A DNA stretch of 64,000 nt from Nocardia sp. SYP-A9097 (GCF_009649815.1 NZ_WJIC01000004.1:62001-126000); one strand, 5' to 3'; counted from the first letter of the stretch, positions 27,801 through 35,593 are shown. Notes: generated by a model not told the origin, from the letters alone. Made by a program: numbers and translations.

Positions 27801-28335
27801 CGAGACCATGGTCGACACCTTCCTGGCGTGGCTGCGCAATACCCGCGACGAACTCACCAATATCGGGGTCGAGGTCCCGATCGACTGCATTCTGCCTTCG
27901 CGCACGCCCGGCGAACTGCCGGTGCGGATCAGCGGACGAATGGATCGACTGGAGCGAGATGCCCAGGGCCGCTTCGTCATTGTCGATGTGAAGACCGGTA
28001 AGACGCCCATCACCAAACAGGCGGCCGAGGAGCACGCGCAGCTCGCCACCTATCAGGTGGCGGCCGCCGCCGGCGCGCTCGGCGATGGTGAACCCGGCGG
28101 TGCGCGCCTGGTGTACGTGGCCAAGCCCAGTGCCCGCGACGGTGCGGCCACCGAGCGCATGCAACCCGCCCTCGACGAGGGCGGCGTCGACGAATGGCGC
28201 GGCGTCATCCACGACGCGGCCGCCGCCTCCACCGGACCCAGCTATCTGGCCATGCGCAATGACGGCTGCCGGCACTGCAAGGTCGCGGGCAGCTGCCCGG
28301 TACAGGACACCGGTCGCCAGGTGACCGACGAGTGA
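24886..28335 (+). CDS. adnA: AdnA subunit of the AdnAB helicase-nuclease
   Basis: About 1149 residues. UvrD-type motor domain with Walker A GGPGTGKTALLV (residues ~46), a degenerate motif II DDAQ (~273) and ADPDQAIFTFRGAD. The C-terminal RecB-type nuclease domain has VDVKTGKTP (~1033). Four cysteines (TCPLRW near 901 and CRHCKVAGSCPV near 1127-1137) fit the AddB-like [4Fe-4S] clasp. AdnAB resects DNA double-strand breaks in mycobacteria, where AdnB is the lead motor, consistent with the weaker motif II here. In-frame starts also exist at 24823, 24853 and 24883. The stop overlaps the adnB start. Confidence 0.9.
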   Translation: MRSDSSVQLVRRAEAVSHPREWDAALRPLFEDGSIDPGWVPWQVLGGPGTGKTALLVDIAAERILAGADPESVLLLTYSKRAATAVRNAITARIVEADPLLGGVPGATRGPLVRTLHSYAFGLLRTVSAAHGNPPPRLLTGSEQDIVIREMLRGELAEDAPDWPERLHPALPTGGFAEQLRDLMLRATERGLGPEDLIALGHAHRHPEWVAAGRFYQRYEQIMLLRWSVGMDVPEASAPALDAAELVGAALDALAVDPELLAAEHIRLHTILVDDAQHLDPLAAQLIRALGSGTATTVLAADPDQAIFTFRGADARFSADPDAPVERRITLRPNHRSGTALQEVAARITSRLPGAGRHRTPLASPLRSSNGTRSEDEVQVRVLTTAAKEAALIADHLRRAHLTHGVPWSRMAVIVRSVPLSLAPLRRALLAAGVPVRQPPADVPLARRRGAAWAMLALRAVTAGDPTQVRHPRPIAFTADDALDLLAGPLGGADQISLRRLRRGIRRTVLELGYPERTGAPEAAELDDPVVRQVNSANDSAMEGGSAPVDPAAGAVDRYADLDRSSAEILRDLLVGAGNQVILAKLTPVEAAPLQRVLKALGRARQVRRDGGGLEDVLWGLWTGSTLERRWVGQSERGGAVGMQADRDLDAVVGLFEAAAAYVDRLPRATIEGFVEYLEQQEIPQDNAPHTDPGEAVTICSAHASAGREWDTVAVAAVQEGIWPNLRPRGTLLGVEDMVDVLAGVLDSGERVSRAAPLLAEERRLLLVACSRARRSLLVTAVESVTGDQDLVPSRFLAELDADGEDGQPGRIPPAVDPGRALAMHTLIAELRGVACDPETTPERRTRAARQLAKLARAGVRGAHPDDWYGTAELSSDSPLWDSEDGSVALSPSTVEQLKTCPLRWALERHGGSDGENPHALKGNLVHTLVQALAGQVTEDQVKTALVKAWKKIDPTARDGENWYSRAELRRTETMVDTFLAWLRNTRDELTNIGVEVPIDCILPSRTPGELPVRISGRMDRLERDAQGRFVIVDVKTGKTPITKQAAEEHAQLATYQVAAAAGALGDGEPGGARLVYVAKPSARDGAATERMQPALDEGGVDEWRGVIHDAAAASTGPSYLAMRNDGCRHCKVAGSCPVQDTGRQVTDE

Positions 28336-31300
28336 GTATCACTCCCCGGCAACTCGCCGACGCCCTCGGCCTGCCGCCACCCACCGACGAACAGGCCGCG
28401 GTCATCGCCGCCCCGTCCGGCCCGACCCTGGTGGTGGCGGGCGCGGGCGCGGGCAAAACCGAGACCATGGCCGCCCGCGTGGTGTGGATGGTCGCCAACG
28501 GCCTGGTCGAACCGGAACAGGTACTCGGCCTCACCTTCACCCGAAAAGCAGCTCAGCAGTTGACAACTCGCATCCGCACCCGACTGGCGCGGCTCGCGGG
28601 CGCGCCACTGCTGCGCGATATCGACCCCACCGGGCGACTGCGCGGCCTGCTCACCGGCTCCGAACCCGAGATCAGCACCTACCACTCGTACGCCGGTCGC
28701 CTGCTCACCGAATACGGCCTGCTGCTGCCCGTGGAACCCACCGCGACCCTGCTCACCCAGACCCAACTCTGGCAGCTCGCCTACCGCGTCGTCTCCACCT
28801 GGGACGGCGATCTCGACACCGACCGCAGCCCCGTCGCGGTCACCGAAGCGGTGCTGGCGTTATCCGGCCAACTCGCCGAACACCTGGTGGAACCACGCCA
28901 ATTGGCCACGGCCCACCAGGAATTGGACCAACTCGTCCACACCCTCCCCGCTGGCCCCCGCCAAAAAGGCGGCCCCAAGAAAGCCCTCCTCGACCTCCTC
29001 GAAACCCAACACGAACGAGTCTCCCTACTGCCCTTGGTGGAACGCCTCGCCGACGAACTCCGCCGCCGCGGCGCCCTCGACTTTGGCGCGCAAATGTCCC
29101 TCGCCGCAAAGCTCGCCGCCCTGCACGCCGAGGTCAGCACCGCCGAACGCACCCGCTTCCGCCTCGTCCTCCTCGACGAATACCAGGACACCGGCCACTC
29201 CCAGCGCATCCTGCTCTCCGCCCTCTTCGGCGGCGTGCACACGCAACCCGAGGACGCTCCCGGTCCTCCCGCTCCCGGCGGCACCCCGGGTCACTCTGCA
29301 TCGGAGGATGCCTCCCACCCTCCCACGTCGGACGAACCCTCTCGTCATCCCGGCGCGTCTTTGGCCGGGATCCACACGGCTGCTGTGGATCCCGGCCAAA
29401 AGCATGCCGGGATGACGGAGGGGCATTCAACCGCCGAGGTGGCGAAGGGTGAGTCAGCCGCCGGGGTGACGGGGGGTCGGCCGGCCACTGAGGTCGCGGA
29501 GGGGCAGCCGCGCGCAGGGATGACGGACGGTCAGCAGCGCGCAGGGACGGTGGAGAATCAGCCGCTCGCGGTGACGGCGGTGGGTGATCCTATGCAGTCG
29601 ATCTACGGATGGCGTGGGGCGTCGGCGGCGAATCTGCCGCGGTTCGCGACCGACTTTCCCAGTGCACCAGGGGTTCCCGCTCCGGTGCTGCCGTTGTTGA
29701 CCAGTTGGCGGAATCCGCCCGAGGCATTGGATCTGGCGAATTTGGTGGCGGATCCCTTGCGGCTCAAGGCCGCCGAGGGTGGGGGAGTCACCGTGGACGC
29801 GCTGCGGCCGCGGCCGGGGGCTGAGGCGGGGTTGGTGGCTCTGGCGTTGGCGGAAACCGTTGCGGAGGAACGGGAGTGGGTGGCCGAGCGGATCAAGGCG
29901 GAGTGGGAGGCGGCTGCGGATGAGGGCGGGGAGCCGCCTACCTCGGCGGTGCTGGTGCGGCGCAATGCCGATGCGGCTCCGCTGGCCGAAGCGCTGCGCG
30001 AGCAGGGGTTGCCGGTGGAGATCGTCGGACTCGGCGGGCTGCTGCATACGCCGGAGGTCGCGGATATTGTTGCGACACTTCGGCTTATCGCCGATCCGGC
30101 GGCGGGTAGCGCGGCGGTGCGCATTCTGACCGGGGCGCGCTGGCGCATCGGGGTGGCGGATATCGCGGCACTGTCGCGCCGCGCACGTGAGCTGTCGATT
30201 CGGCGGCCGGGCGGGCAGTCCGCCGAGATCACCGATACGGCCGGGCTGGACAGCGCCCTGCAGGAGGTGGCACCGGAACCCGCCGAACGGGCGGGACTCG
30301 GCGACGCGATCGCCGATCCCGGTGAGGAGGAACAGTATTCGGCGCAGGGGTTCGCGCGCATTGTCGCGCTCGGGCGGGAATTGGGCGCACTGCGTGAGCG
30401 CGGCGGGCAGCCACTTCCGGAGTTGGTCGCCGATGTGGAGCGGACCATCGGCGTCGGCGTGGAGACGCAGGCGCGCAAAGCGGTGGCCGCCGCCGGGCGC
30501 GAACATCTCGACGCCTTCGCCGAGGTGGTCGCAGGATACTCTGCCGATCACCGCTCATCCCTGGCGGGTCTGCTCGATTTCCTCTCCGCCGCAGAGGAAG
30601 TCGAGAACGGCTTGGAGCCCGGTGAGGTCGAGGTGGCGCACGATCGGGTGCAGGTGCTCACCGTGCACGCCGCCAAGGGCCTGGAGTGGGAGGTGGTGGC
30701 CGTGCCGCACGTGGTGGACGGCACCTTCCCGTCCGGCACCGGCACCACCACCTGGATGGGCGCGCTCGCCGAACTCCCCACCCACCTGCGCGGCGACCGT
30801 CAACAGGAGGACGCGGGCGATGGCGTGCCCGTACTGGACCTGTCCGACCTCTATGACCGCGCCGATCTCGAGCGCGCGCTCGAGGCACACAAGAAGGCCC
30901 TCGGGGGCCGCCGCCTCGACGAAGACCGCCGCCTCTTCTATGTCGCGCTCACCCGCACCGAACGTGCCCTGTTCGTCTCCGCCCATCACTGGGCCGAGAC
31001 CGGCTCGAAACCCAAGGGCCCCAGCGATTTCCTGCTCGAACTCAAAGAAGCGAGTGAAGTTCCGGATTCCCCCCTCGATCGTGGTGTGCGCATCGACCGC
31101 TGGGACGATCCGCCTCTGCCCGATACGGTAAACCCCTTCACCGACAATCCGCCGACGGCCTACTGGCCGCGCGACCCGCTCGGCTCCCGCCGCGAATTCG
31201 TGGAAGAGGGTGCGGCACTGGTCAAGTCGGCGGTGACCGCACTCGATATCGAATCCCAGCCCAAGCAATACGAATTCGACTTCGGTCTGCCCGAGGAACC

Positions 31301-32192
31301 CGCCACCGATGCCGAAATCGATGGCGCACCAGTTGATTCCGAGGACCTCGAGGACGAGGATCCCGAAGGCTGGGCCTCCGATGTCGACGCCCTCATCGCC
31401 GAGCACCTTGCCGCCGAACAAGCCGTCCGCGAGGTCGAGCTTCCCGGCCAGCTCGCCGCCACCGCCCTGGTCGACCTGCGCGCCGATCCGGCGAAACTCG
31501 CTGCCCGCCTGCGCCGTCCGCTGCCATACCCGCCGAGCCCGTTCACCCGCCGCGGCACCGCCTTCCACGCCTGGCTGCAACGCTGGTTCGGTGGCGCGCG
31601 CCTGCTCGCCTTCGACGAACTCCCCGGCGCGGCCGACATCACGGACACCGATGCCGAACTGGTCCGCCTCCAGGAAGCCTTCCTCGCCTCGCAATGGGCC
31701 GACCGCAACCCCGTGGAGGTCGAGGTCTCCTTCGAAACCTCCATAGCCGGCACCGTGATTCGCGGCCGCATGGATGCGGTCTTCCGCGACCCCGACGGCT
31801 CCTGGGTCGTCGTGGACTGGAAGACCGGTGGCGAACCCAAACCCGCCGAAGAGGATTCGGTCGCCATCCAGCTCGCCGTCTACCGCCTCGCCTGGGCCCG
31901 CCTCGAGGCCGCCCGCTCCGGCACCCCCGAACCCGAGATCCTCGCCAACACCCACGCCGCGTTCCACTACGTCCGCACCGTTCGCACCATCGCGCCGGAA
32001 CACCTCGCGGGCCCGGAGGAGCTGGCCGCCCTCATCACCACCGCCGCCCCGCTGCGCCTCATCACCACCCCCGATCCGGCCGAATCCGAGCCTTCGGCAC
32101 CCATCGATGTCGAAGCGCTTCAGCTGCCCGCCGAACCGGATTTCGAGCCCCCACCCGACCCGGAATCCCTGCCGCCGGACCCGATTCGCTAG
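28332..32192 (+). CDS. adnB: AdnB subunit of the AdnAB helicase-nuclease, with a ~110-residue in-frame insertion
   Basis: 1286 residues. Motor domain: Q-motif region PPTDEQAAVIAAP, Walker A GAGAGKTETM (~37), motif II LLDEYQDTGHSQR (~280), motif III GDPMQSIYGWRGA (~418) and motif VI FYVALTRTERALF. The nuclease domain near 1160 reads VVVDWKTGG. Between motifs II and III, where UvrD-type proteins have a short loop, residues ~303-412 are a low-complexity insert encoded by a palindromic repeat (29343-29417) plus degenerate tandem repeats. The frame is open throughout and all motifs are intact, so the enzyme is probably functional. ATGA overlap with adnA. Confidence 0.92.
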   Translation: MSITPRQLADALGLPPPTDEQAAVIAAPSGPTLVVAGAGAGKTETMAARVVWMVANGLVEPEQVLGLTFTRKAAQQLTTRIRTRLARLAGAPLLRDIDPTGRLRGLLTGSEPEISTYHSYAGRLLTEYGLLLPVEPTATLLTQTQLWQLAYRVVSTWDGDLDTDRSPVAVTEAVLALSGQLAEHLVEPRQLATAHQELDQLVHTLPAGPRQKGGPKKALLDLLETQHERVSLLPLVERLADELRRRGALDFGAQMSLAAKLAALHAEVSTAERTRFRLVLLDEYQDTGHSQRILLSALFGGVHTQPEDAPGPPAPGGTPGHSASEDASHPPTSDEPSRHPGASLAGIHTAAVDPGQKHAGMTEGHSTAEVAKGESAAGVTGGRPATEVAEGQPRAGMTDGQQRAGTVENQPLAVTAVGDPMQSIYGWRGASAANLPRFATDFPSAPGVPAPVLPLLTSWRNPPEALDLANLVADPLRLKAAEGGGVTVDALRPRPGAEAGLVALALAETVAEEREWVAERIKAEWEAAADEGGEPPTSAVLVRRNADAAPLAEALREQGLPVEIVGLGGLLHTPEVADIVATLRLIADPAAGSAAVRILTGARWRIGVADIAALSRRARELSIRRPGGQSAEITDTAGLDSALQEVAPEPAERAGLGDAIADPGEEEQYSAQGFARIVALGRELGALRERGGQPLPELVADVERTIGVGVETQARKAVAAAGREHLDAFAEVVAGYSADHRSSLAGLLDFLSAAEEVENGLEPGEVEVAHDRVQVLTVHAAKGLEWEVVAVPHVVDGTFPSGTGTTTWMGALAELPTHLRGDRQQEDAGDGVPVLDLSDLYDRADLERALEAHKKALGGRRLDEDRRLFYVALTRTERALFVSAHHWAETGSKPKGPSDFLLELKEASEVPDSPLDRGVRIDRWDDPPLPDTVNPFTDNPPTAYWPRDPLGSRREFVEEGAALVKSAVTALDIESQPKQYEFDFGLPEEPATDAEIDGAPVDSEDLEDEDPEGWASDVDALIAEHLAAEQAVREVELPGQLAATALVDLRADPAKLAARLRRPLPYPPSPFTRRGTAFHAWLQRWFGGARLLAFDELPGAADITDTDAELVRLQEAFLASQWADRNPVEVEVSFETSIAGTVIRGRMDAVFRDPDGSWVVVDWKTGGEPKPAEEDSVAIQLAVYRLAWARLEAARSGTPEPEILANTHAAFHYVRTVRTIAPEHLAGPEELAALITTAAPLRLITTPDPAESEPSAPIDVEALQLPAEPDFEPPPDPESLPPDPIR
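29343..29417. repeat. Palindromic repeat element inserted in frame within adnB
   Basis: A 75-bp hairpin. CGTCATCCCGGC (29343-29354) pairs with GCCGGGATGACG (29406-29417). Inside, 29360-29376 (TTTGGCCGGGATCCACA) pairs perfectly with 29384-29400 around the loop CGGCTGC; the 5 bases between the stems do not pair. A half-copy of the same unit is intergenic at 41487-41520. Inside adnB it is translated as RHPGASLAGIHTAAVDPGQ plus KHAGMTEG. It resembles repetitive extragenic palindromes, and being inside a gene recalls the Rickettsia palindromic elements. Confidence 0.85.
29418..29572 (+). repeat. Degenerate ~27-30 bp tandem repeats following the palindrome in adnB
   Basis: Directly after the palindrome the sequence repeats a 9-10 residue theme: AGMTEGHSTA, EVAKGESA, AGVTGGRPAT, EVAEGQPR, AGMTDGQQR, AGTVENQPL, then AVTAVGDP where the helicase core resumes. 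Bases such as GGGATGAC(G)GA and GGTCAGCAGCGCGCAGGGA recur with drift. The first unit reuses the end of the palindrome (GGGATGACGGA), so the tandem array probably grew from it by slippage. Confidence 0.65.
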
Positions 32193-32282
32193 CGGCGACG
32201 CGCCCCGCACCCATGCCGCGATGTGGGCGGCGGGCAGGTACGCTCCGGTCCGTGCCGCAGCAAGACGTCCCCGAAATGGCCG

Positions 32283-33350
32283 GTGATTCCCGTGTTCGGT
32301 GAATCCTCACGGGGTTTGGCCCGGCTCACCGACCGGCCCGACTTCGCCCTGGTGGGCATTCTGCGCATCCCGACCGAACAGGCCAGTCCCTGGCAGGCCC
32401 TGGTGCGCCGGCTCGCCATGGCGGTGCTGCTGCTGGCGGTCGCCACCGGAGTGGTGTATTTCGGCCGCGACGGCTATCACGACAATGCCCGCGAACACAT
32501 GTCGCTGCTCGATGCCGCCTACTATGCGACGGTTTCGCTCTCCACCACCGGTTATGGCGACATCACGCCGGTCACCCCCACCGCGCGGCTCATCAATATC
32601 CTGGTGGTGACCCCGCTGCGGATCCTCTTCCTCATCGTGTTGGTCGGCACCACCCTCGCCGTGCTCACCGAACGATCCCGGCAGGCTTTCAAGATTCAGC
32701 GATGGAGGCACAGCGTGCGCAATCACACCGTGGTCGTCGGCTACGGCACCAAGGGCCGCACCGCGATCGACGCCATGCTCGGTGACGGCGTGCAACCCGG
32801 CGACATCGTGGTGGTGGATACCGACCCGCAGGTCCTCGAGGCCGCCGCCAATGCGGGCCTGGTGACGGTGCACGGCTCGGCCACCCGATCCGATGTCCTG
32901 CGTCTGGCCGGTGTCGCGCACGCCTCCGCCATCGTCGTCGCCGCCAATCGCGATGACACCGCCGTCCTGGTCACCCTCACCGCCCGCGAGATCAACCCCA
33001 AGGCGCGCATCTCCGCCGCCGTCCGCGAGGCCGAGAACACCCATCTGCTGCGGCAATCCGGCGCGGATTCGGTGGTCGTCTCCTCCGAGACCGCGGGCCG
33101 CCTGCTCGGCATCGCCACCACCACCCCGAGCGTGGTCGACATGATCGAGGACCTGCTCACCCCCGAAGCCGGATTCGCCATCTCCGAACGCGATGTGGAG
33201 CCCGAAGAGATCGGCGGCTCACCCCGCCACCTGCGGGACATCGTGCTGGGCGTGGTCCGCGGCGGCACCCTCATCCGTGTCGGCGATCCGGAGACCGATG
33301 CCCTCGAGACCGGCGACAAACTCCTCTACCTCCGCCGCGTACAGGGCTGA
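32283..33350 (+). CDS. Two-TM potassium channel with TrkA-N (RCK) domain
   Basis: About 355 residues. Two transmembrane helices (LAMAVLLLAVATGVVYF and LINILVVTPLRILFLIVLVG) flank the pore with selectivity filter TTGYGDITP. The cytoplasmic half is an RCK domain with NAD-type Rossmann motif VVVGYGTKGRTAIDAML and a TrkA-C part. It corresponds to the Rv3200c position downstream of adnAB in mycobacteria. The start is uncertain: GTG codons at 32223, 32283 and 32292 are in frame and none has a good Shine-Dalgarno; the first 20 residues from 32223 look non-coding, so I use 32283. Confidence 0.85.
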   Translation: MIPVFGESSRGLARLTDRPDFALVGILRIPTEQASPWQALVRRLAMAVLLLAVATGVVYFGRDGYHDNAREHMSLLDAAYYATVSLSTTGYGDITPVTPTARLINILVVTPLRILFLIVLVGTTLAVLTERSRQAFKIQRWRHSVRNHTVVVGYGTKGRTAIDAMLGDGVQPGDIVVVDTDPQVLEAAANAGLVTVHGSATRSDVLRLAGVAHASAIVVAANRDDTAVLVTLTAREINPKARISAAVREAENTHLLRQSGADSVVVSSETAGRLLGIATTTPSVVDMIEDLLTPEAGFAISERDVEPEEIGGSPRHLRDIVLGVVRGGTLIRVGDPETDALETGDKLLYLRRVQG

Positions 33351-33398
33351 TCTCTCGCCTCCTGATCGGCAATGGCATGTCCCGCAACCTGATACGTC

Positions 33399-33410
33399 TA
33401 GTCTCGGTAT
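33399..33410 (+). promoter_or_regulatory. Probable leaderless promoter of nudC
   Basis: TAGTCT at 33399-33404 fits the actinobacterial -10 pattern TANNNT and is followed by six bases (CGGTAT) and then the GTG start at 33411. This spacing would put the transcript start at the start codon. No Shine-Dalgarno is visible upstream, which agrees. No convincing -35 is seen. Confidence 0.5.
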
Positions 33411-34313
33411 GTGTCTTTTCAGCTGAACGCGGTTCCGGTCCTGTCTCGCACCACACTCGATCGGGCGGAGCATCTGCGCGCCGATGAGCAGGCTCTGAAA
33501 GAGGGTTGGGCACAGGCCAAGCTGCTACGGATGAACAAGCGCGGGCAGGTGCGGGTGGACGGCGGCACGGTGATTCTGGAATCCACCGCCACGCTCGCCG
33601 CCGAACCGGCCCCGAACGCGGTCTTCCTCGGTGTACAGGACGAAATCCACCTGTGGGCCGTGCGCGACAACGATATCGACGGCACCCTCGCCGACCTGCG
33701 CGCCTACGGCACCACCCTGGAACTCGACGATTTCGGCACCGGCCTGCTCTCCACCGCCATCGCGCTGCTGAACTGGCATGACAAAGCCGGTTTCAACGCC
33801 GTCGACGGCACGCCCACCACCGTCACCGCGGGCGGCTGGTCCCGCACCAGTGAATCCGGTCATGAGGAATTCCCGCGCATCGACCCGGCCATCATCTGCC
33901 TCATCCACGACGGCGGCGACCGTGTTCTGCTGGCCCGTCAGCACACCTGGCCCGAGGGTTTGTTCTCGCTGCTCGCCGGATTCGTCGAGGCGGGGGAGTC
34001 CCTGGAGCGCTGCGTCGAACGCGAACTGCGCGAGGAGGTCGGCGTCGATGTCACCGATATCCGCTACCTGGGCAGCCAGCCCTGGCCGTTCCCGCGCTCA
34101 CTCATGCTGGGTTTCGCCGCTATCGCCGATCCGGAACAGCCGGTGACCTTCCACGACGGTGAGATCGCCGAGGCGCACTGGTTCACCCGCGCCGAGGTGC
34201 GCGAGGCGCTGGCCGCGGGCGCGTGGGGTGCGAAAACCGATGCGCGCCTGCTGCTTCCGGGCTCCATCTCGATCGCTCGCACGATTGTCGAATCCTGGGC
34301 CGCCGAAGGCTGA
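33411..34313 (+). CDS. nudC: NADH pyrophosphatase NudC (Nudix hydrolase) without zinc-ribbon cysteines
   Basis: 300 residues. The Nudix box is GFVEAGESLERCVERELREE plus VG (residues ~184-206), followed by the NudC-specific SQPWPFPRSLMLGF, which marks NAD(H) pyrophosphatases and RNA NAD-decapping enzymes. In E. coli NudC a four-cysteine zinc ribbon precedes the Nudix box; here the matching part (LLNWHDKAGFNAVDGTPTTV) has no cysteines. I recall the mycobacterial protein also lacks them, so this is probably lineage-wide. GTG start, likely leaderless. It converges on the mycoredoxin gene with a shared terminator. Confidence 0.93.
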   Translation: MSFQLNAVPVLSRTTLDRAEHLRADEQALKEGWAQAKLLRMNKRGQVRVDGGTVILESTATLAAEPAPNAVFLGVQDEIHLWAVRDNDIDGTLADLRAYGTTLELDDFGTGLLSTAIALLNWHDKAGFNAVDGTPTTVTAGGWSRTSESGHEEFPRIDPAIICLIHDGGDRVLLARQHTWPEGLFSLLAGFVEAGESLERCVERELREEVGVDVTDIRYLGSQPWPFPRSLMLGFAAIADPEQPVTFHDGEIAEAHWFTRAEVREALAAGAWGAKTDARLLLPGSISIARTIVESWAAEG

Positions 34314-34329
34314 TTCGGGAACCACAACA

Positions 34330-34360
34330 AGCCGCACATCCATCGGATGTGCGGCTGTTT
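34330..34360. terminator. Bidirectional terminator between nudC and mycoredoxin
   Basis: AGCCGCACATCC (34330-34341) pairs perfectly with GGATGTGCGGCT (34345-34356) around a 3-base loop, followed by TGTTTCG on the plus side. It lies 17 bp after the nudC stop and 15 bp before the end of the convergent mycoredoxin gene, so it can end both transcripts. Confidence 0.85.
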
Positions 34361-34374
34361 CGTTCTCGGGCTAC

Positions 34375-34626
34375 TCAGCTGATACTGGCGAGAGCCTTCT
34401 TGACCTGCACCAGACTGGGATTCGTGGCGGTCGACCCATCGCTGTACTTGATGGTCGGCACCACATGGTTGCCATTGTTGACGCTGCCCACGAATTCGGC
34501 GGCATCCGGATTCTCTTCGATATCGATCACCGTGTAGGTGATGCCCGCCTCGTCGAGTTGGGTCCGGAGACGGCGGCAGTAGCCACACCAGGTCGTCGAG
34601 TACATCGTCAGGTCAGTTGCAGTCAC
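34375..34626 (-). CDS. mrx1: Mycoredoxin (glutaredoxin-like, CGYC)
   Basis: 83 residues, thioredoxin fold: LTMYSTTWCGYCRRLRTQL with the active site CGYC near residue 14, cis-proline VVPTIKYSDG and the C-terminal helix LVQVKKALASI. Mycoredoxin-1 reduces mycothiol-protein mixed disulfides in actinomycetes and sits next to nudC and uvrD2 in mycobacteria (Rv3198A), as here. Start ATG 34626 (MTATDLTMYS). Convergent with nudC and divergent from the SRPBCC-MarR pair. Confidence 0.93.
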   Translation of the reverse strand: MTATDLTMYSTTWCGYCRRLRTQLDEAGITYTVIDIEENPDAAEFVGSVNNGNHVVPTIKYSDGSTATNPSLVQVKKALASIS

Positions 34627-34683
34627 GGGGTGTGTAACACGACCGTCTCCGATCGTGTTCCCCCGCTAGTTCACGATCAGGGG

Positions 34684-34717
34684 TTGACGGAGATTTAGTA
34701 TGCGCGCATACTAAATC
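34684..34717 (+). promoter_or_regulatory. Promoter with perfect 26-bp palindromic operator of the SRPBCC-MarR operon
   Basis: A perfect palindrome fills 34692-34717: the half GATTTAGTATGCG is followed at once by its reverse complement. It ends one base before ATG 34719. A -35 TTGACG (34684-34689) and a -10 CATACT (34707-34712) at 17-bp spacing put the palindrome across spacer and -10, ideal for repression. The transcript would begin at or next to the ATG. The obvious binder is the MarR protein encoded second in the operon. Confidence 0.85.
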
Positions 34718-34718
34718 C

Positions 34719-35138
34719 ATGAACATGATCGCAGCAGCCACCGCCACCTCCGCCGCCGCTCCCGCCGCCTTCTTCGAGAAGTGGGGCGATATGGCCACCT
34801 GGCCGGAGTGGAACCAGGACACCGAATGGGTCAAGCTCGACGGCCCCTTCGTCCAGGGCGCGACCGGAACCCTCAAGCCCAAGGGCGGCCCCAAGGTCGG
34901 ATTCGTGGTCGAGAAGCTCACCGATACCGAATTCGTGGACGTCTCCAAACTCATCGGCGCGCGACTCACCTTCGCCCACACCGTCAGCCGGGCCGAGCAC
35001 ACCACCGTCTCGATTCAGGTCTCCATCGACGGTCCACTGCGCTGGTTCTGGACCAAGATCATGGGTGCCGATCTCGCCAAATCCGCCCAGCCCGACCTGA
35101 ACGCACTGGTCGCCGCCGCCGAGGCGGTGCGGGTATGA
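34719..35138 (+). CDS. SRPBCC (START/polyketide-cyclase fold) protein
   Basis: 139 residues with the SRPBCC pattern: an N-terminal AAFFEKWGDMATWPEWNQDT (the family's typical W-x-x-W-N), a beta-rich middle (GTLKPKGGPKVGFVVEKLTD) and a long C-terminal helix DLNALVAAAEAVRV. These proteins form a hydrophobic cavity for lipids or aromatics. It is first in a two-gene operon with a MarR regulator (ATGA overlap at 35135-35138) behind a palindromic operator. A role in binding or converting the MarR ligand is plausible but inferred. Confidence 0.85.
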   Translation: MNMIAAATATSAAAPAAFFEKWGDMATWPEWNQDTEWVKLDGPFVQGATGTLKPKGGPKVGFVVEKLTDTEFVDVSKLIGARLTFAHTVSRAEHTTVSIQVSIDGPLRWFWTKIMGADLAKSAQPDLNALVAAAEAVRV

Positions 35139-35593
35139 CCGGTGCGCTGCACACCGGTTTCGACGATGCCGACGAGAGCCCCGGCCTCTTGCTCTGGCAG
35201 GTGACCAACCGCTGGCAGGCGGCTCAGCGCGCCGCCCTCGCACCGTTCGATCTGACCCATGTGCAATTCGTCCTGCTGGCCTCGCTCACCTGGCTCACCG
35301 GAAAATCCGGCGACGAACCGGTCATGCAGCGCGATATCGCCGCCCATGCCGCGACCGATCCGATGATGACTTCGCAGGTGCTGCGCGCCCTGGAACAGAA
35401 GGGTCTCGTCGAACGCCGAGACCACCCGTCCGACCGCCGCGCCAAATCCCTGGTGCCGACGAAAACCGGTGCGGCCCTGGTGAACCGGGCCATAGCCGCG
35501 GTCGAATCCTGCGACTGCGAATTCTTCGGCCCATTGGGAGAACGAACCCCCGCCTTCGCCAACGCCCTACGCCGCCTCCGCGACCGAGCGTGA
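35135..35593 (+). CDS. MarR-family transcriptional regulator
   Basis: 152 residues. The winged helix includes LTHVQFVLLASLTWLTGK, DIAAHAATDPMMTSQVLRAL, and the wing GLVERRDHPSDRRAKSLVPT with the conserved D-x-R-x-K/R pattern. Start ATG 35135 overlaps the SRPBCC stop. By layout it should repress its own operon at the 26-bp palindrome upstream. This pair is inserted between mycoredoxin and uvrD2, which I recall as adjacent in mycobacteria, so it looks like a lineage-specific addition. Confidence 0.9.
   Translation: MTGALHTGFDDADESPGLLLWQVTNRWQAAQRAALAPFDLTHVQFVLLASLTWLTGKSGDEPVMQRDIAAHAATDPMMTSQVLRALEQKGLVERRDHPSDRRAKSLVPTKTGAALVNRAIAAVESCDCEFFGPLGERTPAFANALRRLRDRA

Noticed and set aside
30555..32210. 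A 551-codon minus-strand frame opposite adnB
   Set aside because: Mirror of the helicase-nuclease gene, Gly-rich, no motifs.
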